Assembly (NCBI RefSeq): GCF_046156265.1
Contig: NZ_JAWDIR010000022.1
Location: 558,001-622,000 of the forward strand
DNA: 64,000 nt
Direction of reading: 5' to 3'
From: CAMDHY01 sp046156265
Lineage (GTDB): Bacteria > Pseudomonadota > Alphaproteobacteria > Rhizobiales > Segnochrobactraceae
The position numbers and the translations under genes were made by a program. This document shows, in pieces, positions 28,115 to 35,677 of this stretch; the stretch's first letter is position 1, and each line of letters opens with the position of its first letter. The notes beneath the pieces are model-generated. The model made no database searches, was not told the DNA's origin, and saw only the letters and a list, made by a program, of their open reading frames with translations.

Positions 28115-29725
28115 ATGACGCGCTACGCCTACACGACGTTTCCCTATGTGAAGCCGCCGGAACTGTCCGGGGGTGGTGCAGCAAGGCGGCCGGTGGTGGT
28201 CGTCGGCGCCGGGCCGGTCGGGCTCGCGCTCGCGGTCGACCTCGCCATGCACGGCACCCCCGTCGTCGTGCTCGACGACAACGACCGCGTCTCCGTCGGC
28301 AGCCGCGCCATCTGCTGGTCGAAGCGGACGCTGGAGATCTTCGATCGCCTCGGCGTCGGCCGGCGCATGGTCGAGAAGGGCGTCACCTGGAAGGTCGGCC
28401 GCCTCTTCCACCGCGATGCAGAGGTCTACGCCTTCGACCTCCTGCCGGAGCCCGGCCACCGCATGCCGGCCTTCGTCAACCTGCAGCAATACTATGTCGA
28501 GGAATACCTCGCCGAGCGGGCGGCCGACTTCCCCGACCTGATCGAGCTTCGCTGGAAGAACCGCGTCGCCGGCGTGGCAGCGCGCCCCGACGGCGTCACG
28601 CTGACCGTCGAGACCCCCGACGGCGCCTACGCGCTGGAGGCCGACTGGCTCGTCGCCTGCGACGGCGTCCGCTCCACCGTGCGCACCGCCCTCGGGCTCG
28701 ACTTCGCCGGCGAGGCCTTCGAGGAGCGCTTCCTCATCGCCGACGTCGAGATGAAGGCGCCGTTCCCGTCCGAGCGCTGGTTCTGGTTCGAGCCGCCCTT
28801 CCACGCCGGCCAGTCGGCGCTGCTCCACAAGCAGCCCGACGACATCTGGCGCATCGACCTGCAGCTCGGCCCCGACGCCGATCCGGAAGTGGAGAAGCGG
28901 CCGGAGCATGTGATCCCGCGCATCCGCGCCATGGTCGGCGACCGGCCGTTCGAGCTCGACTGGGTGTCGGTCTACACCTTCCAGTGCCGGCGGCTCGAGC
29001 GCTTCGTGCACGGCCGCGTCGTCTTCGCCGGCGACAGCGCCCACATCGTCTCGCCGTTCGGCGCGCGCGGCGGCAACGGCGGCATCCAGGACGCCGACAA
29101 CCTCGCCTGGAAGCTCGCCCGCGTCATCCGCGGCGAGGCCGGGCCGGGCCTGGTCGACACCTACGACGAGGAGCGCGTGCGGGCGGCCGACGAGAACATC
29201 CTCAATTCCGCCCGCTCCACCCACTTCATGACGCCGAAGAGCGAGGCCGAGCGCACCTTCCGCGCCGCCGTGCTCAGGCTCGCCGCCACCGAGCCGTTCG
29301 CCCGCCGCTTCGTCAATTCCGGCCGGCTGTCCTTGCCCGCGAGCCTCGCCGGGCTGTCGCTGCAGACCCCGGCGGAGGATGGAGCTGCTGTCGAGCCGGG
29401 GCGCGTCTGTCCCGATGCGCCGGTGACGGAGAGCGACGGCAAGGCCGGCTTCCTGCTCGACCGACTGGGCGGTGACTTCTGCTGGCTGGCGGTCGGCGAC
29501 ATCGCCGTGCCGCCGTCCCGGGAGCGCCTCGTGCGCGTCGGCACCGGCGGGCTCGGCGATCCGGAGGAGCTCGTGGCGGCGCGCTATGGTCTTGATTTTC
29601 TTTACCTGATCCGCCCCGACCAGCACGTCGCCGCGCGCCTCTCCCGTCCAACGGCAGCGATGATGGCGGACGCGCTCGCGAGGGCCGGCGGGGCGAGCCG
29701 TCGCAGCGACGAGAGGGCGGCATGA
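28115..29725 (+). CDS. FAD-dependent aromatic-ring-type monooxygenase
   Basis: A 536-residue flavoprotein hydroxylase of the PheA/MhpA type. The Rossmann motif VVVVGAGPVGLALAVDLA (about residues 27-44), the DG motif WLVACDGVRSTVR (about 180) and the second FAD motif VVFAGDSAHIVSPFGARGGN (about 305) are intact. The C-terminal region (about 430-530) has the thioredoxin-like fold of this group. The ATG at 28115 has GGGGGGAGG upstream. It overlaps a DUF2783 gene by four bases, a consistent partner of this monooxygenase subtype. Substrate unknown; phenolic acids are plausible. Confidence 0.88.
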   Translation: MTRYAYTTFPYVKPPELSGGGAARRPVVVVGAGPVGLALAVDLAMHGTPVVVLDDNDRVSVGSRAICWSKRTLEIFDRLGVGRRMVEKGVTWKVGRLFHRDAEVYAFDLLPEPGHRMPAFVNLQQYYVEEYLAERAADFPDLIELRWKNRVAGVAARPDGVTLTVETPDGAYALEADWLVACDGVRSTVRTALGLDFAGEAFEERFLIADVEMKAPFPSERWFWFEPPFHAGQSALLHKQPDDIWRIDLQLGPDADPEVEKRPEHVIPRIRAMVGDRPFELDWVSVYTFQCRRLERFVHGRVVFAGDSAHIVSPFGARGGNGGIQDADNLAWKLARVIRGEAGPGLVDTYDEERVRAADENILNSARSTHFMTPKSEAERTFRAAVLRLAATEPFARRFVNSGRLSLPASLAGLSLQTPAEDGAAVEPGRVCPDAPVTESDGKAGFLLDRLGGDFCWLAVGDIAVPPSRERLVRVGTGGLGDPEELVAARYGLDFLYLIRPDQHVAARLSRPTAAMMADALARAGGASRRSDERAA

Positions 29726-29964
29726 GCGGTTCGGACCATGCGAACCCGGCTGCCACAGAGCAGTCGGCTGCTCCGCTCGACCTCGGCGCCGACCGGCTCG
29801 GCGGGCGCAGCGACGATGTCTATGCCGCTCTGCTCGTTGCGCATTCCGGGCTGACGGCGCAGGAAAGTGCTGCGCTCGATGCGCGGCTGATCCTGCTGCT
29901 GCTCAATCTTGTCGGCGACGCCGACACGGCGATCGCCGCCATCCGCCACGCCCGCGACCGCTGA
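29722..29964 (+). CDS. DUF2783 protein, partner of FAD monooxygenase
   Basis: An 80-residue acidic/helical protein with the DUF2783 pattern DDVYAALLVAHSGLTAQESAALDARLILLLLN. Its ATG overlaps the monooxygenase stop by four bases, so translation is coupled. Proteins of this family are encoded next to flavin monooxygenases and are presumed accessory, but no mechanism is known. Confidence 0.8.
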   Translation: MSGSDHANPAATEQSAAPLDLGADRLGGRSDDVYAALLVAHSGLTAQESAALDARLILLLLNLVGDADTAIAAIRHARDR

Positions 29965-29973
29965 GGACCGCCG

Positions 29974-30567
29974 GTGCTGGTGCTCATCGGCGGGCCGACC
30001 GGGGTCGGCAAGACGACGCTGATCGAGGCGCTCGCGACTGAGGGCTGCGGCGTCGTCCATACCCTGACGACGCGGCCGGCACGGCCGGGGGATCGCTTCA
30101 AGACCTCAGTTTCGCCAGAGACTTACCGACAAGCGGCGGGGACGCTGTTCTGGCCGGCGCAGTATCTCTACGGCGCCTTCTACGGCGAGGACTACGCCAC
30201 CGTGATGGCCGCCGCCTGCCCGCTCAATCCGCACCCCTGGCTGATCGACGCGGCCCCGGAAACGATCGTGATCTTTGATCACGTTCCCCATTTCACCGTG
30301 GTCCTGATGCCTTCAGACGACGACGCCCTGCTGCCGCGCACGCTGGCGGCGGCCAACCGCTTGGAAAGACTGGAGAAAGCCCGCGAGGAGACGGTGGTTT
30401 GGCGGGGCATCCTCGACGGTGCCCGTCGGGAGCCATCAGCGGCGGCCGCCATGGCGCGCACGGTCGAAGTGCCGTGCCGGTGGGGTCAACAGTCTGAAAT
30501 CGTTGACCTTTCCCGGGCGCAGATCGCCGCCTGGCAGGCGCACCGGAGCGCGCCCATAAGTCACTGA
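29974..30567 (+). CDS. Guanylate-kinase-like P-loop protein
   Basis: A 197-residue protein beginning MLVLIGGPTGVGKTTL, a clear P-loop. The next segment TLTTRPARPGD resembles the GMP-binding loop of guanylate kinase (TTRxPRxGE). The rest diverges from true Gmk, so it may phosphorylate another substrate or be regulatory. The GTG at 29974 follows the DUF2783 stop by nine bases, suggesting co-expression with the flavin monooxygenase. Confidence 0.55.
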   Translation: MLVLIGGPTGVGKTTLIEALATEGCGVVHTLTTRPARPGDRFKTSVSPETYRQAAGTLFWPAQYLYGAFYGEDYATVMAAACPLNPHPWLIDAAPETIVIFDHVPHFTVVLMPSDDDALLPRTLAAANRLERLEKAREETVVWRGILDGARREPSAAAAMARTVEVPCRWGQQSEIVDLSRAQIAAWQAHRSAPISH

Positions 30568-30642
30568 CACACAAAGAGAATTCCAACCCGAATGGCCGCG
30601 CGACGGCGACCGCCGTTGCCGGTCACCGTCTCCGGCATCCCG

Positions 30643-30984
30643 TCACGCCGCGACGGTCAACCCCGTGGACGCAATCGGAGATTGCGCGTAGGGCCGCGCA
30701 TCCGGCTTCATCGCGCGGCCGGCGAAGTGGCCGGCGTCGAGCTCGATGACGCTGTCGTCGTCATAGGGCCAGCTCGCGTGGGCGAGGCGGGCGAGCGCCT
30801 CGATGTCGCCGCGGGCGACGGCGAAGGCCTCGCGCTCGTCGGTCACCGGCCGGCCGGTGACCCGGCGCAGCAGCGCGTTCGAGGCGAAGAAGCGGACGGT
30901 GCGGCGGCGGACGTCGCGCATGCGAAAGCACACTCCTTCGCCCGGCACGGGAAAGCCGGGACAGGTTTCGAGACGGGTGAGCAT
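30643..30984 (-). CDS. Hypothetical protein
   Basis: A 113-residue basic protein beginning MLTRLETCPGFPVPG. The middle part has a pattern (VCFRMRDVRRRTVRFF, then LLRRVTG) that loosely recalls DUF1488, but I do not recognise it with confidence. The ATG at 30984 has CCGGAG nine bases upstream. It is divergent from the cupin gene at 31168, with about 180 bases between them. No function assigned. Confidence 0.5.
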   Translation of the reverse strand: MLTRLETCPGFPVPGEGVCFRMRDVRRRTVRFFASNALLRRVTGRPVTDEREAFAVARGDIEALARLAHASWPYDDDSVIELDAGHFAGRAMKPDARPYAQSPIASTGLTVAA

Positions 30985-31167
30985 CGCTCGATACTCCGGG
31001 GGTGAGAGGGGCCGCGAGGGCCGTGCGGTGAGAACGCCCTCTCCCGGCGTTCGGTTCCGCATCTGCGAAGGCCAAGCGAGACCTGCGAAAGGCGACGGCA
31101 TGGCGCGTCGCCGCCGACACCGCTAGGCTGCGGCTCGCCACCCCTGCACGTGCCGCGGAGACCGCCC

Positions 31168-31734
31168 GTGACGCTCTCGTCCGCCCCCTCGATCGCCGCC
31201 CTGGTGGCGGCGGCTCGCGCGGTCACCGCCACCACCGCCGACCCGGCCGAAATCGCCGCGGCGCTCGCCGAGCCGATGCGCAAGACCGCGCTGTCCGCCG
31301 ACTGGCTGACGGCGGACTTGCGCGAGGCGGTGCCGGAGCAGGGCTTCGGCTCGCACCTGCTGCACGAGGAGCCCGGCCACGATCTCGCGATCTTCTGCGT
31401 CGCCTGGCTGCCCGGCCGCGGCGCGCCGGCGCACAACCACGGCACCTGGGGCGTCGTCTGCGGCGTCGAGGGCACCGAGACCAACACGGCGTGGCGGCGC
31501 ACCGACGACGGCTCCGACCCCGGCCATGCCCACCTCGAGCCGGGTGCCGTCACCGACCTTTCGCGGGGCACCGTCGTCACCGTCTCGCCGACCGACATCC
31601 ACAGCGTCGAGAACAGGACGGCGAGCCTGTCGCTGTCGCTGCATCTCTACGGCCGCCACCTCAACTTCGTGCCGCGCAGCCAGTTCGACCCCGTCGCCGG
31701 GATCGAGAAGCCGTTCGTCATCACGGTGCGCTGA
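31168..31734 (+). CDS. Cysteine-dioxygenase-like cupin
   Basis: A 188-residue cupin of the cysteine dioxygenase type. Metal ligands are suggested by the pair in PAHNHGTWG and the later His in PTDIHSVENR, with the LYGRHLNF segment near the end. Thiol dioxygenases oxidise cysteine or 3-mercaptopropionate to sulfinates; the actual thiol here is not determined. The GTG at 31168 has GGAG seven bases upstream. The stop lies six bases from that of the convergent dehydrogenase gene. Confidence 0.8.
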   Translation: MTLSSAPSIAALVAAARAVTATTADPAEIAAALAEPMRKTALSADWLTADLREAVPEQGFGSHLLHEEPGHDLAIFCVAWLPGRGAPAHNHGTWGVVCGVEGTETNTAWRRTDDGSDPGHAHLEPGAVTDLSRGTVVTVSPTDIHSVENRTASLSLSLHLYGRHLNFVPRSQFDPVAGIEKPFVITVR

Positions 31735-31739
31735 GGCCC

Positions 31740-32816
31740 CTACCGCCGCCCCCCTTGCGCAAACAACTGGCCGGTGCGGGTGGCGAGGAAGGCGGGGAGT
31801 GGGATGTCCTCTTGGCGGAGGAAGCCGGTGTCCGGCAGGGCGCCGTCGCGGACCATCTCGATCACCGCCACCACCGAGGCCGACGTCGTCCACGCGATCG
31901 CCGTGCGGTGGCGGCCGGCGAGCTCCAGCGGATAGTAGGCGCGGACGAACTCGCGCCGCTGCAGCCGCCCCTCGGCGCGCCCCTCCGCCGAGACGTGCAC
32001 GTAGACGACGTCCTCGTCGACCGGCGGCTTGGCGTTGGTCAGGATCTCGCCGGCGAGCCCGCGCTTCTCGCGCATCAGGAGCTCGTGAAAGAAGAAGTTC
32101 ATCAGCTCGGCGTGGCCGGGATAGCGCATCGTCTTGTAGTCGATGTTCGCCACCCGCCCGTGGAAGGTGTCGCACATCGTGCCGAGCCCGCCGGAGGTGG
32201 TGAAGGCCTCGAGCTTCACCCCGTCGACATAGATCGTCTCCAGCCACTCCATGGCAGAGACCCACTTGCGCTCGCCCTCCTCGATCACCTCGCAGTCGTT
32301 GAGGTATTCGTTGACGACGCCCTCCGGCGACCAGTTGAAGGCATAGCCGAGCAGGCCGGTCGGGTGCTGCGGCAGCGCGCCGACGCGCATGCGGATCGAC
32401 CGGCACAGCTCGAATTCGGCGGCGAGGCTCGCCCCGACGATGCCGACGAAGCCCGGCGCGAGGCCACACTGCGGCGCCATCAGCCCCTTCGCCGTGGCCG
32501 AGAGGCCGATGATCGCCTGCGTCGTCGGCACGTCCTCGGTGAGGTCGAAATAGTGCAGGCCCGCCGCGTGCGCGACCTCGGCGACCGCGCGGTTGAGATG
32601 GTAGGGCAGGCACGACAGCACCGCCTGCCGACCGGCGAACAGCCCCCGCAGTACCGCCGCATCGGCCACATCGGCCACCTCCACCGGGAACGGCACGTCC
32701 GGCGCTGCCGGTCGCGCATCGACCCCGGTGACGGTGAAGCCGCTCTCGGCGAGCAGCGTCGCGGCAAGCGTGCCGACCTTGCCGAGCCCGAGCACGGCGA
32801 TGGCGTTGAAGGACAT
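31740..32816 (-). CDS. Saccharopine dehydrogenase-family oxidoreductase (lysine dehydrogenase-like)
   Basis: A 358-residue protein with an N-terminal NAD(P) fold (AIAVLGLGKVGTLAATLLA, residues 5-23) and the catalytic region of the saccharopine dehydrogenase family (GLAPGFVGIVGASL, then TTSGGLGTMCDTFHG and TMRYPGH). The length and single-domain form fit lysine 6-dehydrogenases or carboxyspermidine-type enzymes. An ALDH7-type dehydrogenase that would use the aldehyde product is encoded at 43752-45251, which supports a role in lysine breakdown. The start is the ATG at 32816. Confidence 0.78.
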   Translation of the reverse strand: MSFNAIAVLGLGKVGTLAATLLAESGFTVTGVDARPAAPDVPFPVEVADVADAAVLRGLFAGRQAVLSCLPYHLNRAVAEVAHAAGLHYFDLTEDVPTTQAIIGLSATAKGLMAPQCGLAPGFVGIVGASLAAEFELCRSIRMRVGALPQHPTGLLGYAFNWSPEGVVNEYLNDCEVIEEGERKWVSAMEWLETIYVDGVKLEAFTTSGGLGTMCDTFHGRVANIDYKTMRYPGHAELMNFFFHELLMREKRGLAGEILTNAKPPVDEDVVYVHVSAEGRAEGRLQRREFVRAYYPLELAGRHRTAIAWTTSASVVAVIEMVRDGALPDTGFLRQEDIPLPAFLATRTGQLFAQGGRR

Positions 32817-32923
32817 GGCGGTTCCCCCGAGTGTGTTGTGCGCCGGCACGTCGTGGCGCCGGCGGATGGGGGAGAGTAGCAGAGGACGGGGTTGGGGTGG
32901 CCCACCCGCGGAGCGACCGTGCG

Positions 32924-34237
32924 TCAGACCGGCAGCGACAGGATGGCGGTGGCGGCGGCCTCACCCGATTGCCGTGCGCCCATGACCGTGACCGCATAGG
33001 GGCCGGCAGCGCTGTCGCCGGCGAAGAAGAGGCGATCGTCGACGGGGCGGCCATAAGCCTCCCGCGCCCCCGCGGCGCCGAGCCGCAGCACCGTGTAGGA
33101 CCCGCCGGAGAAAGGGTCGGCCGACCAGTCCGTCGACGTCGCCCGGCTGACGCGGGCGGCGACAGCCGCCCCGAGGGCGTCGGTGAGGGCCTGCCGGCCC
33201 GCCGCCTCCAGCGCCGCGGCGCCGCCGCGTGACACCGCCTCGGCGTGGGACCCGGCGAAGATCACCGTCGCCAGCGGCAGCCGCCGGTCGAGGTAGAGAC
33301 CCGCCGCCTCGCCGCGCAGGGCACGGCCGATGTCGAACACGTATTCGGGCACCTCCGACAGGGGCGCGTCGAGGCGAAACCCGACCTTGACGAAGCGACC
33401 GCCCTCGAGCGCCGCGAGTGCCGCCTGCCTGTCGGCGGGCAGGGGCGGGTCGAAGCGGATCGCGCCGCCCGCCAGCACCGGCGGCGGTACCGTGACCACG
33501 ACCCGGCGCGCCCGGACCGTGCCGAAGTCTCCGGCCACGGCGACCTCGCCCGCACCGGTCCAGTCGATGCGCCGGACGATATGGCCGGTCCGCACCGGGA
33601 CGGCGCCCCCGAGGTCCGCGACGAGCCGCCCGAGACCGCCCTCGACGACGTAGTCCTCGCCTTCGGCCAGTGTTGCGTAGTCCCGCGCCGAGAGGCGGTC
33701 GGCGTCGGTGGCCATGGTCAACGCGGCAAGGTCCGCCGCGGCCTGCTGCATCTCCCCCCGCGCCGCGGTGCCGAGCGCGAAGTCACTGCCGACGATACCG
33801 CGCAGCCAGGCGCGGCGCTCGAGGGCCGCCATGGCCGACCACAGCGATGCCGCCCCGTCCGCCAGCGGCCGGCCATCGCGCAGGACGAGCATGTCGTCCG
33901 CCGGGCTCGGCCAGGTGCGCCGGCCCAGTCGCGCCGCATCCGCCCGGAACGGGTTGACGTCGGCATTGTGCAGCCAGTGGGCGCCACGATCGAACGGGAC
34001 GCCGAGGGCGGCCTCGTCGGTGAAGGCCCGCCCGCCGATCCGCCCGCGGGCTTCCAGGACCACGACGCGGCGGCCGGCGGCACCCAGCCGGCCGGCCGCA
34101 GCGAGACCCGCCACTCCGCCACCGACCACGACGACGTCGGCATCGACCGCGGCGGTGGCGCCGCGAACCACGGCCGGCGCCGCCACGAGCACCGCCGCCC
34201 CGGACAGAAATCCACGCCTCGACAGCTTCGTCGCCAT
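32924..34237 (-). CDS. Tat-exported flavin amine oxidase
   Basis: A 437-residue FAD-dependent amine oxidase. The Tat signal is LSRRGFLSGAAVLVAAPAVV (residues 5-24). The dinucleotide motif VVVVGGGVAGLAAAGRL and the RIGGRAFTDE segment follow, and the C-terminal FAD contact FFAGDSAAGPYAVTVMGARQ is intact. It is probably exported folded to the periplasm and oxidises an amine there. The ATG at 34237 has GGAGGGG upstream. It is divergent from a TetR gene, with two palindromes between them. Confidence 0.9.
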   Translation of the reverse strand: MATKLSRRGFLSGAAVLVAAPAVVRGATAAVDADVVVVGGGVAGLAAAGRLGAAGRRVVVLEARGRIGGRAFTDEAALGVPFDRGAHWLHNADVNPFRADAARLGRRTWPSPADDMLVLRDGRPLADGAASLWSAMAALERRAWLRGIVGSDFALGTAARGEMQQAAADLAALTMATDADRLSARDYATLAEGEDYVVEGGLGRLVADLGGAVPVRTGHIVRRIDWTGAGEVAVAGDFGTVRARRVVVTVPPPVLAGGAIRFDPPLPADRQAALAALEGGRFVKVGFRLDAPLSEVPEYVFDIGRALRGEAAGLYLDRRLPLATVIFAGSHAEAVSRGGAAALEAAGRQALTDALGAAVAARVSRATSTDWSADPFSGGSYTVLRLGAAGAREAYGRPVDDRLFFAGDSAAGPYAVTVMGARQSGEAAATAILSLPV

Positions 34238-34251
34238 CTTCCCCTCCAAAT

Positions 34252-34267
34252 ACGACAGTGTTGTCGT
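34252..34267. promoter_or_regulatory. TetR operator candidate 1
   Basis: ACGACAgtgtTGTCGT is a perfect palindrome with six-base arms, 15 bases upstream of the amine oxidase ATG. A second copy of the same half-site pair begins 26 bases further on. The position suits repression of both divergent genes. Confidence 0.7.
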
Positions 34268-34277
34268 GTTTGCATAT

Positions 34278-34293
34278 ACGACAAGAGTGTCGC
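34278..34293. promoter_or_regulatory. TetR operator candidate 2
   Basis: ACGACAagagTGTCGC has the same half sites (one mismatch in the last base) and the same four-base spacer as the palindrome at 34252-34267. Centre-to-centre distance is 26 bases. It lies 51 bases upstream of the tetR start. Confidence 0.68.
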
Positions 34294-34344
34294 AAGGCAA
34301 GCCCGACGGGCCTCTTCGGGCCCCCGACGGACGCGGGGAGCGGG

Positions 34345-34983
34345 ATGTCATCGGAACGGGTGGTGGCGCCGCCGCCACAGGCGCGCGGACGGGCACGCTT
34401 CGAGGCTCTGCTCGCAGCGGCGGCGGACCTCATCGCCGAACACGGCGTCGACGGCGTCGCCTTCAGCCAGATCGCCCGGCGCACGCGCACGGCGCAGGGG
34501 TCGCTCTACCAGTTCTTCCCGGCCAAGGACGCCCTCGTCGCGACCCTGCATGCGCGCCTCGCCGACGACCTCGTCGCCGTCGTGGCGCGCTGTCACGCGA
34601 CGGTCCGGGACGCGCCCGCCCCCCGGACACCGAAGACGATGATCGACGTCCTCGTGCCGGCGCTCGCCGCCTTCTACGCGGCGAACCCGGCCTATCGCGA
34701 GATCCGGCTCGCCCTGCCGCGCAGCGCGGCGGTGCTGGACACGGAAGATCGGGCCGACGCCACGATCGCCGCCCACCTCCGCGAGATGCTGCACGCCACG
34801 GGAGCGCCGATCGCCAAAGGCCGCATGGCGTCGGTCGTCTCGGCCCTGATCGAGGTCGGAGACGCGCTGCTGCCCTGGGCCGGCGCGGACGAGACGCGGC
34901 TGAGCGAGGTGAAGATCCTTCTCCTCGCCTATCTGACGGCGTCCCCCGACGAGGCCGTCACGCCGCCCGGCCCGTCCGGATAG
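34345..34983 (+). CDS. TetR family transcriptional regulator
   Basis: A 212-residue regulator. The helix-turn-helix is at about residues 16-62: RARFEALLAAAADLIAEHG, then SQIARRTRTAQGSLYQFFPAKDAL. The C-terminal ligand domain is helical and unspecialised in sequence. It is divergent from the amine oxidase gene and probably represses it through the two ACGACA-N4-TGTCGT palindromes in the intergenic gap. The ATG at 34345 has GGGGAG upstream; an upstream ATG at 34258 lies inside the first palindrome and is unlikely. Confidence 0.9.
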   Translation: MSSERVVAPPPQARGRARFEALLAAAADLIAEHGVDGVAFSQIARRTRTAQGSLYQFFPAKDALVATLHARLADDLVAVVARCHATVRDAPAPRTPKTMIDVLVPALAAFYAANPAYREIRLALPRSAAVLDTEDRADATIAAHLREMLHATGAPIAKGRMASVVSALIEVGDALLPWAGADETRLSEVKILLLAYLTASPDEAVTPPGPSG

Positions 34984-35041
34984 TCGGGCCCGGGGCTCGG
35001 TCGACGCCCTCGCCCTGCCGCGCACCGTGGCGGTGTCGCTC

Positions 35042-35072
35042 GGGTTCCCGGCACAAGGCCGGCAATGACGAA
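35042..35072. repeat. Dispersed element, half copy D
   Basis: GGGTTCCCGGCACAAGGCC followed by GGCAATGAC corresponds to the right arm of the element at 27881, 43578 and 58261. The left arm is absent. It lies in the 343-base gap after tetR, which otherwise holds only the direct repeat at 35146. Confidence 0.75.
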
Positions 35073-35145
35073 GGAGAGTGGAGACCAGCAGGGCACGTGT
35101 AACGGGCGGCAGAGCCACGCGCGCCCCCTGCCCTGCCCTGCCCCC

Positions 35146-35203
35146 CAGTGCACGATCTTCGACGCCCGGCGAGACGGCGGCGGCGGGCGTGATGACCGGG
35201 CGA
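35146..35203. repeat. Direct repeat 1, copy of the photoreceptor gene's 3' end
   Basis: CAGTGCACGATCTTC followed by CCCGGCGAGACGGCGGCGGC and GCGTGATGACCGGG recurs with few changes at 35679-35736. The second copy encodes the last residues (PVITLAAAVSPG, then KIVH) of the BLUF/B12 protein on the minus strand. In this copy the reading frame is not continued. The two copies flank the DUF6894 gene in the same orientation. Confidence 0.75.
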
Positions 35204-35326
35204 GGCAGAGCCGAGGGGACCTTCAGGTGAAGCAATCGCTGCGAGCGTCGACTGATGCAGAGCGCGGGTCGGTGCCGCCGGGAAACTTTCGGCGCCGGTG
35301 GCGTTCTGTGGCCAGAGGAGGCGCCG

Positions 35327-35578
35327 TTGCCGTTCTACAATTTCCAGGTCCGCACCCCGACCCATGTCATGCTCACGCAGGGCGCCGAGCTGCCGGACAG
35401 CACGGCCGCGCGCGTCGAGGCCGCCAAGCGCATCGGCGAACTTCTGACCGAGCACGCGCACCAGCTCTGGGTCGACGAGGACTGGCAGATCGACGTGACC
35501 GATCAGCGGGGCCTCATCCTCTACGTGATCTACGTGACCGCGAACCGGTCGCCGGCGACCACCGCACGCGGGCGCTAG
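35327..35578 (+). CDS. DUF6894-like small protein, TTG start
   Basis: An 83-residue protein beginning LPFYNFQVRTPTHVM, with ELPDSTAARVEAAKRIGELL in the middle and DWQIDVTDQRGLILYVIYV near the end, the pattern of the DUF6894 family. The TTG at 35327 is preceded by GAGGAGG at ideal spacing, while the longer frame from 35255 adds unrelated residues. Function unknown. It is enclosed by direct repeats at 35146 and 35679. A small hairpin (AGCCGCC/GGCGGCT, 35601-35615) follows and may terminate it. Confidence 0.75.
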   Translation: MPFYNFQVRTPTHVMLTQGAELPDSTAARVEAAKRIGELLTEHAHQLWVDEDWQIDVTDQRGLILYVIYVTANRSPATTARGR

Positions 35579-35677
35579 AGCGCCCGGTGGCAGAGGCATC
35601 AGCCGCCAGGCGGCTGCCTTCATGAAACTGAGATCGGAAGGCCGCCTGCAGCGGTGCCGGCGACCGTCCCCTCCCCC

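Noticed and set aside
34348..35235. A 295-residue minus-strand frame across the tetR gene
   Set aside because: It is antisense to a clear TetR protein; its only recognisable part is the fragment of the photoreceptor C-terminus carried by the direct repeat.
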